Source of the DNA: Paenibacillus_D tarimensis_A
GTDB taxonomy: Bacteria > Bacillota > Bacilli > Paenibacillales > Paenibacillaceae
Assembly: GCA_041281825.1 (NCBI GenBank)
Contig: CP166298.1
Location: 4,402,001-4,466,000, forward strand
Length of the DNA stretch: 64,000 nt
Direction: 5' to 3'
Shown: positions 59,101 to 64,000 of the stretch, one piece after another
Position numbering within the stretch: the first letter of the stretch is position 1
Layout: every line of letters begins with the position of its first letter
Made by a program: the position numbers and the translations under genes
The notes under the pieces: generated by a model
Database searches by the model: none
Told to the model about the DNA's origin: nothing
The model's input: the letters and a program-made list of their open reading frames with translations, nothing else

Positions 59101-61168
59101 CAAAGAGAGTCATACCGTCATTGTCGATCACACTTGTCGGCTGTGAACGGTCCGCTCCGATCACGATCGGGGCAGGTAACGGATTGCCGCTTGAATTGAC
59201 TGTTACCGCAGTGGCCGTAATCTGCGTCGTGGTCAAGTCTTTTGCGTCCGCATAGCCTTCTTCTTTCACTTCTATTACGGTGCCAGCTATAGTGACATGA
59301 TCGCCGACAGATACATTGGCGAACATCTTCGGTTCGATCAATACGGCTTCGGAGGTTGCGCCGTTTTCATCCGTGTCGGCATTATCGGACTGCAGGAACC
59401 ACTTTCCGTCGCTTCTTTTCATCGTAACAATGCCTTCCACACCCGTTACCTTGTGGCCGTTATATGGCGATACATGCGCTGCCGATTGAATTTCATTGAT
59501 TTTTAATCCTTCGTAAATTTGTTGAACGGTATAATCAAATGTAAAGACTTCACTCACAGCACCGTCCAGGACAACAATGGTTTTAATCGCCGTATTTTCA
59601 ACAATCGGTATCGGTGCGGTGTATAGTATCGCTGTTTCCTGAGCCGGTTCGCTGCCGTCTGTCGTGTAATAAATCACTCCCCCGACTGCCGGGGTAACAA
59701 GCGTCACAGAAGTTCCCGCCTGAACAAAATTATCCGGGGAAGGATCCGCATTGACGGATAATACCTTCTCATGAATGTCAGACGAAGATCGCGGAACCAG
59801 CATATAATTTCCGAATGCATAGGTGACCACCCCGTAGATCAGCTCATAATGCCGGCCGGCGACGAGATGCGGGGTCTTAATAATAAAGGAACCTTGTTCG
59901 TCAGTCACTGTAAATTCATTGAATTGGTTGGAAGCGCCCGCGGTCACATTCTCCACCTTAACGAATTGCGCTTCATGGCTTTCACCTGTCTCGGCATTCA
60001 TGTCGGCAGAGCTGACAAGTGCAGGCGAAGGAACGCCGGCATTCGCTTCCGTAACGGTTACATTGCTTGCTTCCGTATCAAGCTGGGCCAGCCCGAAATA
60101 CTGCAGCGTTGTGCCGGACGCTTTGATTTTATCTCCGATTTTCGCATTCAACCCTGATCCGCGGACAACAATACCGCCGGTCTCGTCCTGAACGTACAAA
60201 TTAAACTTGCCGCCGCTGGATTCTTTGTAAGTCACTACCCCTTCGATGATCACGCTGCTTCCATCTTCCATCACGCGGGCATCGGCTATTGTGGAAACCC
60301 CGCTTATGGAATAGCGGAATACACTTACCGGGCTTGTCTCAAGCCCGTCCTTCGCGGCGTAAGCTTCGATTACGGTTTCTTCTCTTATTGGAATAGGACT
60401 GCTGTACAGCTTAAAGTCGTCCGACGAGTCGAGCCGGTAATAAACGCTGGCTGCTACCGTTGCCGTGGACAGCATGACTTCCGTTCCAGCTTCCACAGGT
60501 CCCGGACCCGGCTGCGCCGCAACATCCCTGACAACTTCTCCATAGGAGGAGTTGAGCGGTTCCGGTGAACCAACGTAAAAATCGTCGCTATTATTGTCGG
60601 TATCCTGTCCGCGGTCGGTGGTATGTAATGCTTTCCGGATTAATGCCGTCGTATTCGATATCGCCGGTGCAGGTGCGCTTTCCGATTCGGCGGCCGTTCC
60701 ATAACCGACCAGGTCGACAATATTCCCCTCCTGATCGACCAGTCTGACCTTGCCGTTCGTTGCCCCCATTGCCAGGGTTCCCACAGCATCCGGCTCAGGA
60801 AGATTTACCGATCCGCCGCTTCCAGCCGCCTGTTGGGTTAAGAAATACTTACCCGGTCCAATGCTTCCTCCCAGCATTTGAACATTCTGCCCCGTTACCG
60901 GCCAGCTGCCGGTCGGCGAAGCGTACTGCAAAGCCCAGCCTTCCAAAGAAATGGCTTCGGCGGTTGGGTTGTAAAGCTCAATAAAGTCATTCTTGTATTG
61001 CGCGCCTGAGTTCCCTCCTCCGCCGTATAATTGGGATATAACGACATTATTGTTACCGGGCGCCGCTTGCAGCGGATGGCTGAAGTTTCCGAACAAGCCT
61101 CCTGCAATGACTGCGAGCGCCAAAAGGATGCTCATCCGCCTTTTGACGTTTTGAAACATGTGCAGCAT
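56120..61168 (-). CDS. Secreted multidomain nuclease / 5'-nucleotidase
   Basis: A 1682-residue exported protein. Signal peptide (about 1-36, ending QAA), lamin-tail domain (about 40-160, VISQLYGGGGNSGAQYKNDF), chitobiase/C-terminal-like and OB-like modules (about 230-690, two rounds), an endonuclease/exonuclease/phosphatase domain (about 800-1115, VASYNIENFWDN, VANHFNSKG, SDHDPLIV), then a UshA-like 5'-nucleotidase: metallophosphatase (LMHLNDTHAH, FGNHEFDGG, GGHSH) and C-terminal nucleotide-binding domain (about 1420-1600). A Lys-Asp tail of about 30 residues ends it. ATG at 61168 follows AAAGGAGAG. It should break down extracellular DNA and release phosphate and nucleosides. A PhoP-box-like promoter supports phosphate control. 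Confidence 0.93.
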   Translation of the reverse strand: MLHMFQNVKRRMSILLALAVIAGGLFGNFSHPLQAAPGNNNVVISQLYGGGGNSGAQYKNDFIELYNPTAEAISLEGWALQYASPTGSWPVTGQNVQMLGGSIGPGKYFLTQQAAGSGGSVNLPEPDAVGTLAMGATNGKVRLVDQEGNIVDLVGYGTAAESESAPAPAISNTTALIRKALHTTDRGQDTDNNSDDFYVGSPEPLNSSYGEVVRDVAAQPGPGPVEAGTEVMLSTATVAASVYYRLDSSDDFKLYSSPIPIREETVIEAYAAKDGLETSPVSVFRYSISGVSTIADARVMEDGSSVIIEGVVTYKESSGGKFNLYVQDETGGIVVRGSGLNAKIGDKIKASGTTLQYFGLAQLDTEASNVTVTEANAGVPSPALVSSADMNAETGESHEAQFVKVENVTAGASNQFNEFTVTDEQGSFIIKTPHLVAGRHYELIYGVVTYAFGNYMLVPRSSSDIHEKVLSVNADPSPDNFVQAGTSVTLVTPAVGGVIYYTTDGSEPAQETAILYTAPIPIVENTAIKTIVVLDGAVSEVFTFDYTVQQIYEGLKINEIQSAAHVSPYNGHKVTGVEGIVTMKRSDGKWFLQSDNADTDENGATSEAVLIEPKMFANVSVGDHVTIAGTVIEVKEEGYADAKDLTTTQITATAVTVNSSGNPLPAPIVIGADRSQPTSVIDNDGMTLFDPEEDALDFYESLEGMLVQLNDARIMGPYHFEIPVILGEQPEDMVFTPAGGIMLTDRGLNPQRILIKKAPAQKVKTGDRFDGPIIGVMSYDYSNYKVIPESLPAVIPGPITRETTSLEYDESKLTVASYNIENFWDNPSSKETTRKNNIAKSIVTNLKSPDIIALIEVQDNNGTVNDGTTDASESYEALIAAIKAGGGPEYKYTDIAPVNNSDGGAPGGNIRVGYLYNDSRVTLVNKEKGGSTTAVSYGEGGLSHNPGRIDPTNEAFESSRKPLAAEFEFRGERVIVIANHFNSKGGDEAPFGSVQPLPETLGSEVQRHKIAHIVNDFVRSILDRDPEANVIMLGDLNDFQFSRTLEITKGDQLINLVDTMEENERYSYIYQGNSQTLDHILVDKGLAPHSEIDIVHINAEFDEVHGRVSDHDPLIVQVDLAAKEMQDSFAMTLMHLNDTHAHLDNVAKRVTAINQVREETNNSILLDAGDVFSGTLYYNKYLGLADLEFMNHIGYDAMVFGNHEFDGGPEVLANFVKEAEFPFVGSNIDFSQEPALSGFVAEQNIGKPAEGGKIYQAIILDVGGEQVGVFGLTTEDTKFLSSPGENIEFGDYLDKARETVRMLQDEGIDKIVALTHLGYAYDVILAQEVQGIDVIVGGHSHTYVGTPVVFNADSEPTLVVQGEDYSKYLGRLDLEFDYDGVLTSWDGKLLDLSQYAEDAEAAEMLVKYKEGIEEIKNEVVGKTNVFLDGERSSIRSQETNLGNLIADGMRAKVAGLIAADPEVKGYVAIQNGGGIRASISAGDITLGDLLTVMPFGNNLTALKMTGQEIVEALENGVSGVESGQGRFPQVSGMRFYYDSTKQAEVLDSNGQVLQAGERIVKVEIKNEDGTYTAIDPSGYYIVATNSFMASGGDFYRSMKAAKDDGRHYELNIVDYEVFLEYLNQIGTVNVGTEGRITDLLGGSLPDDDNGGPGGKDKDKDKDKDKDKDKGKNKGDKKDKCPV

Positions 61169-61236
61169 TCGTCTCTCTCCTTTCAATTTAAGCGCAAGAC
61201 ATCATATAAAACCGTTTCCAACCTATAGAATAACAA

Positions 61237-61280
61237 GTGCATGTAAAAAGAATTTCAATCTAAACTAAAGTAAATGTAAA
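61237..61280 (-). promoter_or_regulatory. Candidate PhoP-box array
   Basis: On the minus strand four consecutive 11-bp units: TTTACAtttac, TTTAGTttaga, TTGAAAttctt, TTTACAtgcac, 70-110 bp before the nuclease/nucleotidase start. TT(A/T)ACA-like hexamers every 11 bp are the PhoP binding pattern in Bacillus. The remaining 61281-61514 is AT-rich without visible genes. Confidence 0.55.
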
Positions 61281-61514
61281 TAAACATTACGATTATTGGT
61301 CATAATTCAGAATTTTCCGACACAAACAGACGCAATCAGCGGATTTCAAATACAACAGCACCTCCATGAGCAGCTTCTTTCCTACATTTCAATGAACTAA
61401 ATAAAGCATTCTGTAAAATATCACTCTATTAAATGTAAGGTATACTATTTAATATAAAGGTGGGATCTCTATTTGTAAACCAGATTATTCTAATAACTTC
61501 CAAAAGGAACGCGG

Positions 61515-61558
61515 TTCATGTCATTTAATATAACATGTTTTAATATACATGACATGAA
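61515..61558. promoter_or_regulatory. Spaced palindrome upstream of the lactonase gene
   Basis: TTCATGTCAT (61515-61524) and ATGACATGAA (61549-61558) are exact inverted copies around an AT-rich centre containing ATAACATGTT. A TTGACA follows at 61561. Likely operator; regulator unknown. Confidence 0.55.
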
Positions 61559-61645
61559 ATTGACATACATAATATTGCATTTGCTTGATGTCACCGTTTT
61601 TTGTGATAATAGTAATTGAAAGAATCAATCGGAAGCGAGGTCATT

Positions 61646-62728
61646 ATGATGGAAGCAAGCAGTAAAATCGTTGTATTTATCGGCTCTTACGCGGAAGCAT
61701 CCGATCACGGAGTATACGCATGTTTGTTTGATCGGGAAACGGGCAGCCTCGAATTGTCGGATCAAGTGAAAGGCTTGCAGAACCCGACTTTTTTGGATGT
61801 GGATACGGAAGGTCTGAAGCTGTACGCGCTCACAGAGGAACTAAGTCCGGAGGGGAAGCGCCGCGGAGCGGCGGCGGCGTTCGATATCGATCCGGACCGC
61901 ATTACGCTGACACCGCTCAATAAAGAGACGACCGTCCAGTCCACAACCTGCCATATTGTGCTGGACCGCAGCCGCCAAAACCTGATCGTATCGAGCTATC
62001 ACGGCGGAATGGTCGGCGTATCTCCGTTGCTGGAAGGTGGAAAAATCGGTATTACAGCCGATGTACATCAGCATGAAGGCTCAAGCGTCCTGCCCGTGCA
62101 GAACCAGCCGCGGGTGCATTCGGCGTTCATTGACCTTTCGGGCCGGTTTGCCGCCGTATGCGACCTGGGACTTGACCGCGTCTTCATCTATAAACTGGAT
62201 CCGGAAGCTCCCAAGCTTGTTCCGCACGGAGCGGTCAGCGTGGAGCCTGGCGCAGGCCCCCGGCATTTCGCTTTTCATCCGACGCTTCCCTACGGTTATG
62301 TGATTAATGAATTGAACTCGACAATAACCTCATTCTCTTACGATGAGGAGCGGGGAAATCTGGAGGTGCTGGACACCGTTTCCACCCTGCCCGATTCGTA
62401 TGAGGGAGACAATGCCTGTGCGGATATTCACATTTCACCGGACGGAAAATTTTTATACGGTTCCAATCGGGGCCATGACAGCATCGCTGTATATGCGATC
62501 GATCCGGACAAAGGCAAACTGTCGATCGTCGAGTACGCGCCGACGCTCGGCGGGCATCCGCGAAATTTTGCAATTTCCCCGGACGGACGTTTCCTGCTTG
62601 CAGCCAACCGCGATTCGAACCAGATCGTCACTTTTGTAAGGGATGCCGCAACAGGCAGATTGCAGCCCAATGGGCATACGCTTGAGGTGTCCAAGCCGGT
62701 CTGCCTGAAATTTGTTTCCTTACCGTAA
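61646..62728 (+). CDS. Lactonase family beta-propeller (6-phosphogluconolactonase type)
   Basis: A 360-residue seven-bladed propeller of the YkgB/Pgl lactonase family: VFIGSYAEASDHGVYACLFD, GAGPRHFAFHP, CADIHISPDGKFLYGSNRG and GGHPRNFAISPDGRFLLAAN are typical. In E. coli the homologue hydrolyses 6-phosphogluconolactone in the pentose phosphate pathway; many Gram-positive relatives act on other lactones. ATG at 61646 follows GAAGCGAGG. No signal peptide. A single gene with a spaced palindrome upstream. Confidence 0.88.
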   Translation: MMEASSKIVVFIGSYAEASDHGVYACLFDRETGSLELSDQVKGLQNPTFLDVDTEGLKLYALTEELSPEGKRRGAAAAFDIDPDRITLTPLNKETTVQSTTCHIVLDRSRQNLIVSSYHGGMVGVSPLLEGGKIGITADVHQHEGSSVLPVQNQPRVHSAFIDLSGRFAAVCDLGLDRVFIYKLDPEAPKLVPHGAVSVEPGAGPRHFAFHPTLPYGYVINELNSTITSFSYDEERGNLEVLDTVSTLPDSYEGDNACADIHISPDGKFLYGSNRGHDSIAVYAIDPDKGKLSIVEYAPTLGGHPRNFAISPDGRFLLAANRDSNQIVTFVRDAATGRLQPNGHTLEVSKPVCLKFVSLP

Positions 62729-62754
62729 ACCCGTTAATTATCCGATGATCGGTC

Positions 62755-62990
62755 AAGCTCCGAACTGAAAGACTACCGACTAAAGTCGCTAGGTTCCTTT
62801 TGCGACTGAAAGTCGCTGTTCAGGCTAAAGCCTGCTGAAAAGCAACCTGTGGCTAAAGCCACCTAAAGCTCCGACTGAACTCGGCATGCTCGCAGGCTAA
62901 TCATTACTTTAAAACACAAATCCATGTGCCAGGTCTAAACCCACCGCCTTCAGGCGGTTAGCTTCCAGCACGTTGAAAGAGTAGAAGGTT
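62755..62990. repeat. Short-hairpin array, possibly IS200/IS605-type debris
   Basis: Successive small stem-loops: CGACTAAAGTCG, GCGACTGAAAGTCGC, CAGGCTAAAGCCTG, TGGCTAAAGCCA, then ACCGCCTTCAGGCGGT at 62941-62957. Such GCTAAAGC-type hairpins and a CCGCCTTCAGGCGG end resemble the ends of IS200/IS605 elements, but no transposase or TnpB remains. The gap 62729-63302 otherwise holds only the next repeat and a terminator. Confidence 0.55.
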
Positions 62991-63026
62991 AACATCAAAA
63001 AAACTAGTCACTATATGTTGATTCCG

Positions 63027-63242
63027 CTAACGGTTGTACTTGCTGCTATTTGGCGAAGAAACGCTATTTTAAAGTTTTAACGGTTTCAGGTGACGTTATT
63101 TACTGAAATTCGCTCTCAAAACCGTGAAAATGGACAAATAGGCGCGCTGGCAACCGTTAGCCTTGGAATAATGGGACAAACCGGTAAATAACATCGCTGA
63201 TAACCATTAGAAATAACTGGCATGCAATCGGTTTGTTCTGAG
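63027..63242. repeat. CTAACGGTT dispersed intergenic repeat, copy 2
   Basis: Second copy of the element at 5460-5672, in the same orientation: CTAACGGTTGTACtTGC, GCTATTTGGcGAAGA, AGTTTTAACGGTT, GGACAAATAGGCGC, GGCAACCGTTAGCCTTG, ATCGCTGATAACC. The two copies are 57.6 kb apart, both in gaps. Confidence 0.82.
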
Positions 63243-63288
63243 ATAAAAAGAAACGCTGTCGCGTCCCCAGGGAAACAACAGCGTTTCG
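63242..63288 (-). terminator. Rho-independent terminator of the edge gene
   Basis: On the minus strand GAAACGCTGT, loop, ACAGCGTTTC, then TTTTTATC, 15 bp after the stop at 63303. Confidence 0.9.
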
Positions 63289-63302
63289 CAAACCAATTGA
63301 AG

Positions 63303-64000
63303 TCAGGCAGTCGTCGGCTCTTGCCCGTTCGTATCCGCAGCCTGAAGATCGTCTATATCTGCCAATCGGTCCAGGAAGAAAGTCATGCCCCGCTTAAAAG
63401 CGGCAAGTCCATACAGCATCGAGCTCCAGTCAATAAGCGTGACCTTCGTCGGATACCAGCGGCCAGGCTGCTCAAGATGCGGCCATGAATATCGGTGCAA
63501 ACCGTATTTATAAGCCGCTCTGAATTTGCTTTCGTCTTCCGCATCCGCCGGGTTTACGTATTCGTCGTAAGGAATGTGCAGCCTGTACACCGAATACAAG
63601 TCATAAATACCCGCCGGATAGACCGGAAGGAACCCGGCGACGATATATGCCGAAGCAATGTTCCCAGGCGAATTCCCAATCTTGTCCGCATGATATCCTC
63701 CATGCAGTCCGTCATTGGGACCTGCCCCATAACCCCACACATACGAAGGAACATCGCTCAGTTCTTTCCACTTCATCCGGTCGGCCAGGCATGCGTTGTG
63801 AAAGAACTCGCGGTATACCGGACTGCTTGCATATTCCGGAACGAGATAATAAGGGAACTGATGAACGAAGGAAGACAAAAACGCTTTGCGGCTGACCGCC
63901 CAATCCGTAAGAACCGGAATATCCCGGTATAATGCCTGAGGCAAATCCTTCATCCGTTCCTCGGCAAAATTGTTGCGCCACAAGTCCTGGATGTCCCGGT
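63303..64000 (-). CDS. Unrecognised protein, C-terminal 231 residues (glucoamylase-like?)
   Basis: The frame is open to the window edge, so the start is beyond 64000. Visible sequence contains WAVSRKAFLSSFVHQFPYYL, SYVWGYGAGPNDGLHGGYHA, NIASAYIVAGFLPVYPAG and WSSMLYGLAAFKRGMTFFLD. Aromatic-rich helices with a VWG.GAG.NDG stretch followed by a small-residue helix and a PVYP turn remind me of the C-terminal part of GH144-like glucoamylase/glucanase barrels, but this is a weak impression. A terminator follows. No function is claimed. Confidence 0.6.
   Translation of the reverse strand, partial: RDIQDLWRNNFAEERMKDLPQALYRDIPVLTDWAVSRKAFLSSFVHQFPYYLVPEYASSPVYREFFHNACLADRMKWKELSDVPSYVWGYGAGPNDGLHGGYHADKIGNSPGNIASAYIVAGFLPVYPAGIYDLYSVYRLHIPYDEYVNPADAEDESKFRAAYKYGLHRYSWPHLEQPGRWYPTKVTLIDWSSMLYGLAAFKRGMTFFLDRLADIDDLQAADTNGQEPTTA

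Overview
This window looks like chromosomal DNA from a spore-forming, carbohydrate-degrading Bacillota bacterium, most likely a Paenibacillus-type organism. Pointers are AGGAGG-type ribosome binding sites with frequent GTG/TTG starts, T-box leaders, DUF5696 and YheC/YheD proteins, large sugar ABC gene sets without their own ATPase, and short hairpin-rich intergenic repeats. This assignment is inference from gene content. I see no rRNA, tRNA, CRISPR array or intact transposase gene.

Bases 1-21,900 hold one long leftward beta-mannan utilisation locus. In transcription order it carries a LacI regulator, a lipoprotein solute-binding protein, a 976-residue solute-binding protein fused to beta-sandwich domains, a permease pair, an NHL/TPR membrane protein, a Yip1-like membrane protein, a DUF5696 protein, a second permease pair, a GH113-type mannanase, a DUF5060/GH5-like glycosidase (frameshifted here), an SGNH acetylesterase and a GH2 beta-mannosidase cut by the window edge. 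Enzymes that cut, deacetylate and trim mannan are thus combined with two importers. The ATPase is presumably shared and encoded elsewhere. Long inverted repeats and dispersed repeats sit in the gaps between cotranscribed genes.

Bases 22,000-40,000 are a mosaic of small units. They include a stress protein, a CorA-like protein with an altered GMN motif, a 51-bp minisatellite in front of a second LacI regulator with two operators flanking its promoter, an amidohydrolase lipoprotein, a LysR/DJ-1/DsrE cluster, a BlaI/BlaR-type pair without a beta-lactam sensor, T-box-controlled metG and serC, an S9 peptidase, an oxidoreductase, a class 3 lipase, two XRE regulators, and two very small membrane proteins found by reading the gaps.

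Bases 40,100-56,000 are a surface-glycosylation island with much decay and duplication. Its centre is a 1488-residue protein of four seven-bladed YVTN beta-propellers joined by Pro-Thr linkers, followed by a chimeric glycosyltransferase and a YheC/YheD ATP-grasp protein. Upstream lies the collapsed remnant of a second copy of that unit, and beside it are a nonsense-mutated FkbM methyltransferase, a doubly frameshifted transferase and an internally deleted GT2. Downstream is an intact leftward operon of three glycosyltransferase-type proteins and a methyltransferase.

Bases 56,000-64,000 hold a 1682-residue secreted nuclease/5'-nucleotidase with an 11-bp-periodic PhoP-box-like promoter, a 6-phosphogluconolactonase-type protein, a repeat-rich gap with possible IS200/IS605-type debris, and the 3' part of an unrecognised, possibly glucoamylase-like protein.
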